Origin: Amycolatopsis mongoliensis
Lineage (GTDB): Bacteria > Actinomycetota > Actinomycetes > Mycobacteriales > Pseudonocardiaceae
DNA length: 64,000 bases
Reading direction: 5' to 3'
Assembly (NCBI RefSeq): GCF_030285665.1
Contig: NZ_CP127295.1
Location: 4,712,001-4,776,000, forward strand
Position 1 is the first letter of the stretch. Each line of letters begins with the position of its first letter. Position numbers and translations under genes: made by a program. Below the pieces are notes generated by a model. That model was not told the origin of the DNA, searched no databases, and worked only from the letters and a program-made list of their open reading frames with translations. Shown in pieces: positions 16,937-25,778 of the stretch.

Positions 16937-17694
16937 CCAAGCACTTCTTCGGCGACACCGCCGTCCTGCTGGGCCGGTCGCTGCGCCACATCACGCGCAG
17001 CGCCGACACCATCATCACGACGGCGTTGATGCCGATCGCCATGATGCTGATGTTCGTCTACGTCTTCGGTGGCGCGATCGACACCGGGACGGGTTCCTAC
17101 GTGAACTACCTGCTGCCCGGAATCCTGCTCATCACCGTGGCGTCCGGGATCGCCTACACGGCGCTGCGGCTCTTCCAGGACATGAAAGGCGGCATCTTCG
17201 AGCGGTTCCAGTCCATGCCGATCGCGCGGTCGGCGGTGCTGTGGGCGCACGTGCTGACGTCGCTGGTGGCCAACCTGATCTCGCTGGTGGTCGTCGTGGG
17301 CGTCGCCCTGCTCATGGGCTTCCGTTCGGGGGCGGGCGTGGGGGCGTGGCTCGCGGTCGCCGGCATCCTGCTGCTGTTCACCCTGGCGTTGACGTGGCTC
17401 GCCGTCATCCCCGGGCTCACGGCGAAGTCCGTGGACGGCGCGAGCGCGTTCTCCTACCCGCTCATCTTCCTGCCGTTCCTGAGCTCGGCGTTCGTGCCGA
17501 CCGGCACGATGCCCGGCCCGGTGCGCGCCTTCGCCGAGAACCAGCCGGTGACGTCCATCGTCAACGCCCTGCGCGCCCTGTTCACGCAGCAACCGGTGGG
17601 CACGGGTATCTGGACCGCCCTCGCCTGGTGCGTCGGCATCCTCGTCGTCACGTACTTCCTCGCCACGATGACCTACCGCCGCAAGATCTCGTAG
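16933..17694 (+). CDS. ABC transporter permease (DrrB-like, ABC-2 type)
   Basis: 253 aa with six membrane segments, including MPIAMMLMFVYVFGGAI, NYLLPGILLITVASGIAYTAL and the ABC-2 motif region IFLPFLSSAFVPTGTMP. It forms the membrane part of the exporter with the preceding ATPase. The 4-bp overlap indicates translational coupling. Confidence 0.92.
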   Translation: MTKHFFGDTAVLLGRSLRHITRSADTIITTALMPIAMMLMFVYVFGGAIDTGTGSYVNYLLPGILLITVASGIAYTALRLFQDMKGGIFERFQSMPIARSAVLWAHVLTSLVANLISLVVVVGVALLMGFRSGAGVGAWLAVAGILLLFTLALTWLAVIPGLTAKSVDGASAFSYPLIFLPFLSSAFVPTGTMPGPVRAFAENQPVTSIVNALRALFTQQPVGTGIWTALAWCVGILVVTYFLATMTYRRKIS

Positions 17695-17759
17695 GAGAGT
17701 CCGCGCCCGTGTCAGGGCGGTGTCACGCCGGTGTCAGGGCACGACAGGAAAGTGGTCTC

Positions 17760-18566
17760 ATGACGAAGAACGGAACTTCCTCGAAGTGGACCGGCATGGT
17801 GCCGGTCGACGACACGGCCCTGGCCGTCACCGACACCGGTGGTCCCGGCGTCCCCGTGATCTACCTCAACGGCCAGTTCGCCACCCAGGGGTACTGGAAG
17901 CGGGTCATCGCCGACCTCGGCCCCGGGTTCCGGCACATCACCTACGACGAGCGGGCTCGCGGCAGGTCGAAGCGGTCGGCGGACTACTCCTTCGAGGCCG
18001 CCGTCCGGGACGTCGACGTCGTGCTCGCGGCCCGGGGCGTCGACCGGGCACTGGTGGTGGGGTGGTCCTACGGAGCGTTCGCCGCGGCGCACTGGGCTTC
18101 CCGGAACCCGGAGCGCGCGATGGGCGCGATCCTGGTCGAGGGTGCGGAACCCTACGACTGGCTCGACGAGGCCATGGAGCAGCGGATCCGCAAGCTGTTC
18201 AAGCGGATGAGCTGGTTCCTGCCGCTGCTGCGCCCCACCGGGCTGGCCCCGCGGATGACCGCCGGGCAGCAGGCCGAGAGCAACATCGAGATCGGCCGGA
18301 TCTCCCGCGAGCGCGAGCTCGGCCCGGTGCTGGACGCCATCACGGTCCCGGCCCGGTACGTGCTCGGCTCCGGGACGTCGTTCGGGAGCAAAGGCGACGA
18401 GCAGGAACGGATCCGCGCCGCCGTCGGCGCGGTGACCGCCCGGAACCCGAACATCAAGCTCAGTGCGAAGGTCCCGAGCAACCACGGCGCGATCCTGCGC
18501 AAGGACTTCCGGGCCGTCGCCGACGCCGTGCGTGAGGTCGTCTCCCTGGATCGCGCGGATCACTGA
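17760..18566 (+). CDS. Alpha/beta hydrolase
   Basis: 268 aa. The nucleophile elbow is GWSYG with S103; the likely catalytic His is in SNHGAIL near the C-terminus. An oxyanion-side segment YLNGQFATQGYW replaces the usual HG motif. It follows the exporter permease by 65 bp and may share its transcript, so it could act on the exported compound. Its 3' end overlaps the convergent sensor kinase gene by 7 bp. Confidence 0.82.
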   Translation: MTKNGTSSKWTGMVPVDDTALAVTDTGGPGVPVIYLNGQFATQGYWKRVIADLGPGFRHITYDERARGRSKRSADYSFEAAVRDVDVVLAARGVDRALVVGWSYGAFAAAHWASRNPERAMGAILVEGAEPYDWLDEAMEQRIRKLFKRMSWFLPLLRPTGLAPRMTAGQQAESNIEIGRISRERELGPVLDAITVPARYVLGSGTSFGSKGDEQERIRAAVGAVTARNPNIKLSAKVPSNHGAILRKDFRAVADAVREVVSLDRADH

Positions 18567-19957
18567 AGGCGTGCTCGGGCACGCGAGCCGGCTACGCGCT
18601 CCTGGCCGCTGCCCGGGGGGAGGGTGATGGTGAACGTGCTGCCGCCGCCCGGCCCGGAGGTCGCGGTGACCGTGCCGCCGTGCGCGGTGACGATTTCCCG
18701 GACCACGGCGAGCCCGATGCCCGCCCCGGCGACCGACGTTCCCGCCCGGCCGCGCCACAGCCGCTCGAACACGTGCGGCAGCTCGTCGGCGGGAATCCCC
18801 GGCCCGGTGTCGGAGACTTCGATGGTCGGGGTGCCACCGGCGGAGTGGGTCCGGACGGTCACGCTGTCGCCGGGCCGGGCGTAACGGGCGGCGTTGCCGA
18901 GCAGGTTGCCGACGGCCTGGTGGAGCCGATCGGGGTCCGCCCGTACCGGGATGGGCCCGGTGAGCTCGGTGCGGACGTCGAGGCCGGCCGCGCGCAGCCG
19001 GGCGCTGTGGGCGGTCACGACCTCGCCGGCCAGCGAGCCGAGGTCGAGGTCGGCGAGGTGCAAGGAAATCGCGGCGTCTTCCGCGGCGGTCAGGTCGGCG
19101 AGGTCCTGCACCACCCGGCCGAGCCGCAACGCCTGGTCGTGCAGGCTGGTCAGCCGCTCGACGTCCGGCGGTTCGAGTCCGTCGCGCAGTTCCTCCAGCC
19201 CGGCCTGCAGGGTGGCGAGCGGGGTTCGCAGCTCGTGCGCGACGTCGGCGGTGAGGTTGCGCCGGGCGCGGTCGGCCCGGGTGACCTGGTCGGCCATGTG
19301 GTCGAAAGCTTCCGCCAGTTCGCCGAGTTCACCGGGGGCCCGGAGCCGGGCGCGGGCGGAGCGGTCGCCGGCGGCGATGTGCTTCGCCGTGGTGGTGAGC
19401 CGGACCAGGGGCGCGGCGATGCGCCGGCTGACGAACCAGCTCGCGGTCGCCGCGAGCAGCAGGGCCACCGCGGCAGCCAGGGCGATCCAGCCCCACGCGA
19501 CGTCCTTGGCCGCGGACGCGGTGGACGTGCCGAAGGCGAGCTGGACCGACCCGACGGTCACGCCGGCCACGACGACGGGGGCGTCGACGCGGCCGGCGCC
19601 GAGCGCACCGGCCATCGGATTGCCCATTCCGGGCATGCCGTGCCCCCGCCCGGTGACGGGCGCACCGCCGGCGTCGCGGACGACGAGCCGGGCCCCCGCG
19701 CCGGCGGCGAGCGCGGTGGCCGCGTCCAGCCGGGCGCCGGCCCAGCTTCCCGCCTCGGCGTACGCCGCGCCCGCGGCGGCGGCCACCTGCTCGGCCGCCT
19801 GCTGCCGGTCGGCGCGTTCCGCGGCGGCCAGGCCGCGGTCGGTGCCCAGCAGCGCCGCCGCCGTGAGCACCAGCACCGACGACAGCGCCACCAGCACGAA
19901 CGCCAGCAGCAGCCGCCAGGCCAGCGGCCCCCACGTGAGTGAGCGGTCACCGGTCAC
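18560..19957 (-). CDS. Two-component sensor histidine kinase with Met/His-rich extracytoplasmic loop
   Basis: 465 aa. TM1 about 14-36; extracytoplasmic domain about 37-153; TM2 about 154-176; HAMP about 177-230; HisKA with H241 in DVAHELRTPLATL; HATPase with NLLGNAARYA, DTGPGIP and GAGIGLAVV. The sensor loop holds HGMPGMGNPM (106-115), a spacing of Met and His often used to bind copper or silver. That ligand assignment is inference. GTG 19957 was chosen because it begins just before TM1. It overlaps the upstream response regulator gene by 11 bp. Confidence 0.88.
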   Translation of the reverse strand: MTGDRSLTWGPLAWRLLLAFVLVALSSVLVLTAAALLGTDRGLAAAERADRQQAAEQVAAAAGAAYAEAGSWAGARLDAATALAAGAGARLVVRDAGGAPVTGRGHGMPGMGNPMAGALGAGRVDAPVVVAGVTVGSVQLAFGTSTASAAKDVAWGWIALAAAVALLLAATASWFVSRRIAAPLVRLTTTAKHIAAGDRSARARLRAPGELGELAEAFDHMADQVTRADRARRNLTADVAHELRTPLATLQAGLEELRDGLEPPDVERLTSLHDQALRLGRVVQDLADLTAAEDAAISLHLADLDLGSLAGEVVTAHSARLRAAGLDVRTELTGPIPVRADPDRLHQAVGNLLGNAARYARPGDSVTVRTHSAGGTPTIEVSDTGPGIPADELPHVFERLWRGRAGTSVAGAGIGLAVVREIVTAHGGTVTATSGPGGGSTFTITLPPGSGQERVAGSRARARLQ

Positions 19958-20636
19958 GGGGCAGCCCCAGCCGGTAGCCGACGCCGAGCACGGTCTGCAC
20001 GACATCCGCGCCCGCGGCGCCGAGCTTGTGGCGCAGGTTCTTCACGTGGGAGTCGATGGTGCGCTCGTAGCCTTCGAACTCGTAGCCGCGGACCCGGTTG
20101 ATCAGCTCGTAGCGGGAGTACACCCGGCCGGGCACGGCCGCCAGGGTGGCCAGCAGACCCCACTCGGTGGGGGTGAGCTCCAGCGGCTCTCCTTGCCAGC
20201 GGGCTTCGTGCCGTGACTCGTCGAGGCACAGCAGGCCGTCGCCGTACGACGCCGTCGCCGGGTCGGCCGAGCCGGTCGTCCGGTTCAGCACGGCCTGCAC
20301 CCGCAACACCACCTCGGTCGGGCTGAACGGCTTGGTCACGTAGTCGTCCGCGCCGAGTTCGAGGCCGCGGATCCGGTCCTCGACGGACCCGCGGGCGGTG
20401 AGCACGACGACCGGCACCCGGCCGTCGGCGTGGGCCGCGCGCAGCACCTCCAGGCCGTCGATGTCCGGCAGCCCGAGGTCGAGCACGACGATCCCGGCGG
20501 CGTGGGCGGTGAGCATGGTGAGCGCCTGCGCGCCCGATCCGGTGGTCACCACGGCGAAGCCGGCGCGTTCGAGGTACCGGCGCAGCAGGTCGCGGATCTC
20601 CTTCTCGTCCTCGACGACCAGCACGGTGGCACTCAC
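19947..20636 (-). CDS. OmpR-family response regulator
   Basis: 229 aa. The receiver domain has the phospho-acceptor in IVVLDLGLPDIDGLE and the conserved Lys in DDYVTKPFSP. The winged-helix C-terminus has LTPTEWGLLATLA, SHVKNLRHKLG and VGYRLG. GTG start 20636 gives the standard SATVLVVEDE opening. It is first gene of the pair with the sensor kinase and divergent from the DUF2202 gene, a likely target. Confidence 0.92.
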   Translation of the reverse strand: MSATVLVVEDEKEIRDLLRRYLERAGFAVVTTGSGAQALTMLTAHAAGIVVLDLGLPDIDGLEVLRAAHADGRVPVVVLTARGSVEDRIRGLELGADDYVTKPFSPTEVVLRVQAVLNRTTGSADPATASYGDGLLCLDESRHEARWQGEPLELTPTEWGLLATLAAVPGRVYSRYELINRVRGYEFEGYERTIDSHVKNLRHKLGAAGADVVQTVLGVGYRLGLPRDR

Positions 20637-20787
20637 ACCGGCAGGTCTACCGCGGCCGGCGCCGGCGGATCGAGGGTCCAAGGTCCCCGGTGCCGGTCTC
20701 CACGTCATCTCCACACCGATCACACGGGATCTCGCCGTGCGGGACGCAGCCTGAAGGTGTCGGAGGAAGCCCGGAGAAGGAGGAGCC

Positions 20788-21423
20788 ATGAGGACCCGCA
20801 CACTGATCGCCGCGATCGCCGCCGGTGGCATCGTGACCGTGGGGGCGGTTGCCGCGATCCCCGCGTTCGCCGCCGGCCCGCCGGCCGGTGCCGGACCCGG
20901 CGGTGACACCGGATCCGGCCTGATGGTCCGGGGCGGGATGAACGGGGGCGGCGGATGCCTCGCCGGCGTCGCCGACCCGAGTGGCACGCTCAGCGAGGCG
21001 CAGCGCACGACGCTGGCGGCCAACGCGGAGGAGGAGAAGCTCGCGCACGACCTCTACGTCGCGTTCGCCGGCCGGTACGACGCCGCGGTCTTCGACCGGA
21101 TCGCCGTGGCGGAGACGGCTCACCTGGACGCCGTGCGGAGCCTGATGACCCGCTACGGGGTCACCGATCCCACCGCAGGCCAGGCGGCGGGTCACTTCGC
21201 GACGCCGGCCGTGCAGGCCACCTACGACAAGCTGCTGGCCCAGGGCGCGGGCAGTGAAACGGCCGCGCTGGAGGCGGGCCGCACGGTGGAGACGACGGAC
21301 ATCGCCGATCTGCGCAAGGCCCTCGACGGGCTCACCGCGCCGGACGTCCAGCGGATCTACCAGCACCTGCTGATGGCTTCGCAGCACCACCTGGCCGCGT
21401 TCGAGAACTGGCTCGCGCGCTGA
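20788..21423 (+). CDS. Secreted DUF2202 ferritin-like protein
   Basis: 211 aa. Signal peptide (1-29), a Gly-rich segment with MVRGGMNGGGGC, then a DUF2202 domain with EEEKLAHDLY, ETAHLDAV and ASQHHLAAFENW, a ferritin-like four-helix pattern with repeated E and H. Function is unknown; metal binding is probable. The SD AGAAGGAGGAG is strong. It is divergent from the response regulator gene, whose kinase has a metal-ligand-like loop, so a metal-stress role is plausible but unproven. Confidence 0.82.
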   Translation: MRTRTLIAAIAAGGIVTVGAVAAIPAFAAGPPAGAGPGGDTGSGLMVRGGMNGGGGCLAGVADPSGTLSEAQRTTLAANAEEEKLAHDLYVAFAGRYDAAVFDRIAVAETAHLDAVRSLMTRYGVTDPTAGQAAGHFATPAVQATYDKLLAQGAGSETAALEAGRTVETTDIADLRKALDGLTAPDVQRIYQHLLMASQHHLAAFENWLAR

Positions 21424-21430
21424 CTCGTGC

Positions 21431-21790
21431 TCACCCGTGCGGTTCGTCGCGTTCCCGGACGAACTCCTGGAACGCGGCGAACGCGCGGGGGCCGTAGACG
21501 GTGGCCGGGCCGCCGTTCATCATGATCGCGACTCCGATGGCCTCCGCACCTTCCTCGATGGTCGCGCCGTTGCGGACCGCGCCGCGGGCGTGGGCGGCGA
21601 TGCAGCCGTCGCACTCCTTGCTCACCGAGATGGCCAGTGCGATGAGCTCCTTGGTCTTCGCGTCCACGGCGCCCGGGGCGAGCGCGGCCTCGTGCAGCTG
21701 ACCGAATCCCTGGTAGACCGCGGGAATCGCCTTGCGCAGGTGCCGCGCGGGTTCCCGCAGCTCGTCCTGGACCGTCTTGCCGTATCCCAT
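21431..21790 (-). CDS. AhpD-like carboxymuconolactone decarboxylase-family protein
   Basis: 119 aa. The catalytic motif ECDGCIAAH (C60, C63, H67) identifies an AhpD-like peroxidase or disulfide reductase rather than a decarboxylase. A good SD (GGAAGGGATCAGCC) precedes ATG 21790. It lies 108 bp downstream of the MBL-rhodanese gene on the same strand and could be the last gene of the sulfide operon, where thiol redox activity would fit. Confidence 0.85.
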   Translation of the reverse strand: MGYGKTVQDELREPARHLRKAIPAVYQGFGQLHEAALAPGAVDAKTKELIALAISVSKECDGCIAAHARGAVRNGATIEEGAEAIGVAIMMNGGPATVYGPRAFAAFQEFVRERDEPHG

Positions 21791-21898
21791 GGCTGATCCC
21801 TTCCCACACCGGACTCGGCCGCCAGTGTGCGCCGGGCGGGGCGGGCCCGGGGGAGCCGATCGTCCCGCCTCGGCGGTACTTTCGGCCCCTCCCGGTGC

Positions 21899-23299
21899 TC
21901 AGGCGCCGGCGCCGGTGAAGGCGAGTTCCCAGGCGCTGTAACCGCCGGTCAGGTCGGACACGTCAGGCCGGCCGTTGCGGCGCAGCAGGCTGGCGGCGAT
22001 CGAGGACCGGACGCCACCGGCGCAGTAGACGACCACCGGCGCGCCGGACGGAACGTCGGCCAGCCGGTTCGGGAGTTCGGCGAGCGGGATGTGCCGGGAC
22101 CCGTCGATGGCGCCGCCGGCGAGTTCGCCGAGGTTGCGCACGTCCAGGACCACCGGCCGCGCCGGACCCGCGAGTGCGGCGTGCAGTTCCGTGGCGGTGA
22201 GCCGGCTGGCGCGGTCGACCTGGCCGGGCACGCTCAGGAACACGGACTCGGGTTCGGGCAGGTACCCGGCGACGGTGTCGAGCCCGATCCGCCCCAAGCG
22301 GGTGATGACCTCTTCCTCGGCGTCCGGCGGCGCGATGACCAGGATGTCCTCACCGGGCCTCAGCACCATGCCCGCCCGCTCGGCGAAGCGGCCGTCGGCC
22401 GGAACGTTGAGCGAGCCGCGCAGGTGCGCGGCCGCGAACTCCTGCGGTTCCCGCGTGTCGAGCACGACGGCGCCCGTGTCCCGCCGGGCCAGGAACTCCT
22501 CGACCGGGAGCGCCGTGAGGTGCGCGGGCACGTCGAGCAGGTCGCGGTGCTTGCGGTTGAGCACGGCGTCGTGCCCGAAGTACCCGGGGGCCGAGGGCTG
22601 GCCTTCGGTGACGATGGCGACGAACTCGGCTTCGCTCATCGGGGCGCACGCGTAGTTGGTCAGCCGCTGCATGCCGATCGTGGACTGCCGTTCGGTGGAC
22701 AGGTTCTTCCCGCAGGCCGAGCCGGCGCCGTGGGCGGGGAACACGCGGACTTCGTCCGGCAGGGCCATCAGTTTGTGCTGCACGCTGTGGTGGAGTTCGC
22801 GGGCGAGTTCGTCGGCCGAGGAGCCGAGCGAGGACAGCAGGTCCGGCCGGCCGACGTCGCCGATGAACAGCGCGTCACCGGTCAGCACGCCGTAGGGGAC
22901 TTCGTCGTGGGCGTGTTCGTAGACCAGCACGCTGATCGATTCCGGGGTGTGGCCGGGGGTTTCGAGGATTTCCAAGGTGACGTCACCGAGGCTGATGCTG
23001 TCACCGTCGCCGAGGCGTTCGATGGGGAATTCGACGCCCGCGGCGCGGCGGCCGTGGCCGATCCAGGCGCCGGTGCGGGCGGCCAGTTCCAGGTGCCCGG
23101 CGATGAAGTCGGCGTGGAAGTGGGTGTTGATCACGCCTTCGATGGTGAATCCGCGGGCGTCGGCGTCGTCGAGGTATTCGGTGATGTCCCGGCGCGGGTC
23201 GACGACAACGGCCCGGCCGGTTTTCTCGTCGGCGATCAGGTAGGAGGCCTGCGAGAGGCATTCGAGGTAGTACTGGGCGAAGTACAACGTGTGCTCCAA
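21899..23299 (-). CDS. MBL-fold persulfide dioxygenase-like protein fused to two rhodanese domains
   Basis: 466 aa. The metallo-beta-lactamase domain (1-250) has THFHAD (H60, H62, D64), PGHTPES and FPAHGAGS, the ETHE1/persulfide-dioxygenase pattern. Two rhodanese domains follow. The first (about 262-360) has no active Cys. The second (about 366-462) has C426 in VVYCAGGVRS. The family oxidises glutathione or other persulfides to sulfite and moves sulfane sulfur. It is 6 bp downstream of the sulfide:quinone oxidoreductase gene, giving a full H2S-to-sulfite route. Confidence 0.9.
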   Translation of the reverse strand: MEHTLYFAQYYLECLSQASYLIADEKTGRAVVVDPRRDITEYLDDADARGFTIEGVINTHFHADFIAGHLELAARTGAWIGHGRRAAGVEFPIERLGDGDSISLGDVTLEILETPGHTPESISVLVYEHAHDEVPYGVLTGDALFIGDVGRPDLLSSLGSSADELARELHHSVQHKLMALPDEVRVFPAHGAGSACGKNLSTERQSTIGMQRLTNYACAPMSEAEFVAIVTEGQPSAPGYFGHDAVLNRKHRDLLDVPAHLTALPVEEFLARRDTGAVVLDTREPQEFAAAHLRGSLNVPADGRFAERAGMVLRPGEDILVIAPPDAEEEVITRLGRIGLDTVAGYLPEPESVFLSVPGQVDRASRLTATELHAALAGPARPVVLDVRNLGELAGGAIDGSRHIPLAELPNRLADVPSGAPVVVYCAGGVRSSIAASLLRRNGRPDVSDLTGGYSAWELAFTGAGA

Positions 23300-23305
23300 G
23301 GGGTT

Positions 23306-24511
23306 TCAGGCGAGGCCGGGCAGCATGGCGTGCCAGTAGAAGGCGGGCAGGCCGTAGCGTTTGAGCAGCCACATGTCGCGGCGCTCCTCGGTGGTGTCGA
23401 TGAAGGGGATCGTGGGGGCGGGTTCGAGGTCGTAGCCGAACTCGGCGAGCAGCATCTTGTGCCGGGCGGTGACCAGGGGGCAGGAGGTGTAGCCGTCGTA
23501 GCGCGCGGCCGGCTCTCGGCCGGCGAGCACGGCTTTCAGGTTCTCGACGACGACGGGTGCCTGTTTGCGGATGGCGGCGCCGGTCTTCGACGTCGGCAGG
23601 TCGGCGACGTCGCCGAGGGCGAACACGTCGGGGAACCGCTGGTGCCGCAGGGTGTACTGGTCGACGTCGGCATAGCCGAACGGGTTCTCCGGGTTGGCCA
23701 GGGCGCTCGCCCGCACGAAGGCGGGTGCGCTCTGCGGTGGCACCGCGTGCAGCAGGTCGAACGGCAGCGTCTCCTTGGTCCCGGTGGTGTGATCGACGAT
23801 CCCGGCGGTGCGCGCGACGCCGTCGACCTCCACGAGTTCACTGGTCTTGCGGACCTCGATCCCGTACCGGGCCGCGACGCGTTCGAGCCGGTCGGCCCAG
23901 ACCGGGACCTTGAACATGACCGGGTCCGGGAGCACCAGCACGATCCGGATGTCTTTCAGCACGCCCCGCCGCCGCCAGTGGTCGGCGGCCAGGTAGGCGA
24001 TCTTCTGCGGGGCACCGGCGCACTTGATCGGCCCGGCGGGCTGGGTGAACACCGCCGTTCCGCGGCGGAGGCCGCGGATCAGCTCCCACGTGCGGGGCGC
24101 GAGGTCCGCCCGGTAGTTCGAGCTCACCGGTGCTTCGCCCAGGGATTCGGCGAGACCCGGGACGCCGCCGAAGTCCAGTTGGAGCCCTGGTGCGAGAACC
24201 AAGGTCTCGTAGGGCAATTCCCGGCCGCTGTCCGTGGTGACGACCTTGGCGGCCGGATCGATCGCCGTCGCGGCCTCGGCGATGTGCCCGACACCTTTCG
24301 GCAGCACCTTCGCCTCCGGGCGGCCGGTGCGCCGGACGTCGACCTGGCCGCCGCCGACGAGGGTCCAGAGCGGTTGGTAGTAGTGCGTCACCGCGGGTTC
24401 GAGCACCGTGATGCCCTCGGCGCCACCGCGGCGCAGCCGGGCGGCGACGGTGACGCCGGCGGTGCCGCCGCCGACGATCAGAACGCGGTGGGGGACGGGG
24501 GACCTGGCCAT
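23306..24511 (-). CDS. sqr: Sulfide:quinone oxidoreductase, type II-like
   Basis: 401 aa flavoprotein. FAD motif VLIVGGGTAGVTVAARL; C164 in QPAGPIKCAGAPQKIAYL, closely matching mitochondrial-type SQR; second redox Cys C344 in GYTSCPLVT; second FAD motif VFALGDVADLPTSKTGAA; C-terminal amphipathic membrane-binding segment. It oxidises sulfide to persulfide or polysulfide and passes electrons to menaquinone at the membrane. SD AAGGAATCC before ATG 24511. A CstR-like operator lies in its promoter. A second SQR is encoded at 31583-32830. Confidence 0.9.
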   Translation of the reverse strand: MARSPVPHRVLIVGGGTAGVTVAARLRRGGAEGITVLEPAVTHYYQPLWTLVGGGQVDVRRTGRPEAKVLPKGVGHIAEAATAIDPAAKVVTTDSGRELPYETLVLAPGLQLDFGGVPGLAESLGEAPVSSNYRADLAPRTWELIRGLRRGTAVFTQPAGPIKCAGAPQKIAYLAADHWRRRGVLKDIRIVLVLPDPVMFKVPVWADRLERVAARYGIEVRKTSELVEVDGVARTAGIVDHTTGTKETLPFDLLHAVPPQSAPAFVRASALANPENPFGYADVDQYTLRHQRFPDVFALGDVADLPTSKTGAAIRKQAPVVVENLKAVLAGREPAARYDGYTSCPLVTARHKMLLAEFGYDLEPAPTIPFIDTTEERRDMWLLKRYGLPAFYWHAMLPGLA

Positions 24512-24543
24512 TCGAGGATTCCTTCGCTGGTCGTCGACCCGAG

Positions 24544-24574
24544 ATTCTCAAGTACCCCTGGGGGTATCTGTCCC
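24544..24574 (-). promoter_or_regulatory. Promoter with CstR-like operator upstream of sqr
   Basis: The operator TACCCCTGGGGGTA occupies 24553-24566. On the minus strand a promoter GGGACA (24574-24569), 19 bp, GAGAAT (24549-24544) places the palindrome inside the spacer. The predicted +1 leaves a leader of about 26 bases before the sqr ATG. Confidence 0.65.
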
Positions 24575-24620
24575 CACGGTAGCCAGTCTGCACGCGTCGT
24601 GCAAGTTCCTTGCTGGGCAA

Positions 24621-24634
24621 GGGTCTTTCGTCCT
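24621..24634. promoter_or_regulatory. DevR/OsdR-like box in the divergent sqr/rhodanese gap
   Basis: GGGTCTTTCGTCCT resembles the dormancy-regulator box pattern GGGAC-N4-GTCCC, read in either direction. Similar motifs recur at 27841-27854, 28820-28832 and 31534-31548 in this island. Assigned by eye only. Confidence 0.3.
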
Positions 24635-24668
24635 ACGAGGTGAGGGACGACTGCTCTGAATGGTCGTC

Positions 24669-24699
24669 TTGGCATACCCCCGGGGGTACTTGGTACCGT
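24669..24699 (+). promoter_or_regulatory. Promoter with CstR-like operator upstream of rhodanese-DUF2892
   Basis: The palindrome TACCCCCGGGGGTA (24675-24688) lies directly after -35 TTGGCA (24669-24674) and before -10 TACCGT (24694-24699), giving a 19-bp spacer. The GTG start is about 57 bases after the predicted +1. Confidence 0.65.
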
Positions 24700-24762
24700 C
24701 GTGGGTGTGGCCCGATCGGGATTGCCGGTCGCCACGGTCCCCGCTCGGAAAGGAAACCCCAG

Positions 24763-25326
24763 GTGAGTTCTCTCGATGTCGCTTCCGCGCGTCATCTCGT
24801 CGCGAACAACCCCGACACGCTCGTGGTCGACGTCCGCACCCCGGCCGAATTCGGCACCGCCCACATCCCCGGAGCGGTCAACCTGCCGGTCGATCAGGTC
24901 GACACCCATCTCCGCCGCATAGTCGCCGACGCGGGCGGCCGGATGATCCTGGTCTGCCAAGGCGGTTCGCGTGCCGAGCGCTGTCAGCGCGTGCTCGCCG
25001 CAGCCGGGCTGGCCGACACGACGGTGCTCGAGGGCGGGATGAACGCGTGGGCCGCCTCGGGTGCGCCCATCACCCGAGGTGTCCCGCGATGGTCCTTGGA
25101 GCGCCAGGTGCGGCTGGCGGCGGGCGGCATCGTCCTGCTGTCGGTGGTGGTCAGCCTGTGGTGGCCGCCGGCCCGCTTCCTGGCCGGGCTGGTCGGCGCC
25201 GGGCTGGCGCTGGCCGCCGTCACCGACACCTGCGTCATGGGCCTGCTGCTGGCGAAGCTGCCGTACAACCGGCGCGGCGGAACCGACATCGAGCGCTCCC
25301 TCGCACGGTTGTCGCGGCGCGGATAG
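24763..25326 (+). CDS. Rhodanese with C-terminal DUF2892 membrane domain
   Basis: 187 aa. Rhodanese domain (1-103) with VVDVRTPAEFGTAHIPGA and active C65 in LVCQGGSRAERC, resembling YgaP. Then a DUF2892 part with two membrane spans (about 119-134 and 140-163) after the usual SLERQVRLAAG. A Cys (TDTCVMG) lies in the last span. It is a membrane sulfurtransferase likely handling persulfide from SQR. GTG 24763 follows GGAAAGGAAACCCCAG. It is divergent from sqr with operators for both sides. Confidence 0.88.
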   Translation: MSSLDVASARHLVANNPDTLVVDVRTPAEFGTAHIPGAVNLPVDQVDTHLRRIVADAGGRMILVCQGGSRAERCQRVLAAAGLADTTVLEGGMNAWAASGAPITRGVPRWSLERQVRLAAGGIVLLSVVVSLWWPPARFLAGLVGAGLALAAVTDTCVMGLLLAKLPYNRRGGTDIERSLARLSRRG

Positions 25327-25334
25327 GGGGATCG

Positions 25335-25366
25335 GCGGCGTGCCGGGAACAATCCCGGTGCGCCGC
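25335..25366 (+). terminator. Stem-loop after the rhodanese gene
   Basis: Inner arms CCGGGA (25343-25348) and TCCCGG (25353-25358) with an ACAA loop; outer arms GCGGCG (25335-25340) and CGCCGC (25361-25366), separated by a TG/TG internal loop. It sits just before the thioredoxin promoter region. Confidence 0.5.
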
Positions 25367-25377
25367 GGGTTGTCACA

Positions 25378-25391
25378 TACACCGGGGGGTA
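25378..25391 (+). promoter_or_regulatory. CstR-like operator upstream of thioredoxin
   Basis: TACACCGGGGGGTA, one mismatch from the palindrome consensus. A TTGTCA hexamer (25370-25375) lies just upstream. The ribosome site GAGGAGGG starts at 25401. Confidence 0.6.
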
Positions 25392-25412
25392 TGCGAATAA
25401 GAGGAGGGCCCC

Positions 25413-25772
25413 GTGGCCACTGTGGAACTGACCAAGACGAACTTCACCGAGATCGTGGACGGCCCGGGCACGGTCCTGGTCGACTTCTGGGCGTCGTGGT
25501 GCGGACCGTGCCGGATGTTCGCCCCCGTCTTCGAACAGGCGGCGGCGCGCTACCCCGACATCACGTTCGGGAAGGTCGACACCGAGGCGCAGGTCGAGCT
25601 GGCGCAGGCGTTCGGCATCTCGTCGATCCCGACGCTGATGGCGGTGCGCGACGGAGTCGTCGTCTATTCGCAGCCGGGCGCGCTGCCTGCGGCCGCGCTG
25701 GAGGAGCTGATCGGCAAGGTCCAGCAGCTCGACATGGCGCAGGTGCGTGCCGAAGCCCGGCCGCGTGCGTGA
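25413..25772 (+). CDS. trx: Thioredoxin
   Basis: 119 aa. The active site is WCGPC (C30, C33) and the cis-Pro motif is SSIPTLMAV. It is a general disulfide/persulfide reductase; in the sulfide island it probably releases persulfide from SQR or rhodanese. GTG start after GAGGAGGG. It is 34 bp upstream of the CsoR-family gene, and two operator palindromes flank it. Confidence 0.93.
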   Translation: MATVELTKTNFTEIVDGPGTVLVDFWASWCGPCRMFAPVFEQAAARYPDITFGKVDTEAQVELAQAFGISSIPTLMAVRDGVVVYSQPGALPAAALEELIGKVQQLDMAQVRAEARPRA

Positions 25773-25778
25773 ACAGGT

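Noticed and set aside
16157..17694. DrrAB-like exporter as part of an antibiotic biosynthetic cluster
   Set aside because: No PKS, NRPS, terpene or tailoring set is in the neighbourhood; a general drug or lipid exporter is as likely.
18560..18566. Overlap of convergent stops as a sign of a frameshift
   Set aside because: Both proteins are full length with intact C-terminal motifs; the 7-bp overlap, like the 4-bp one at 26067-26070, is just compact packing.
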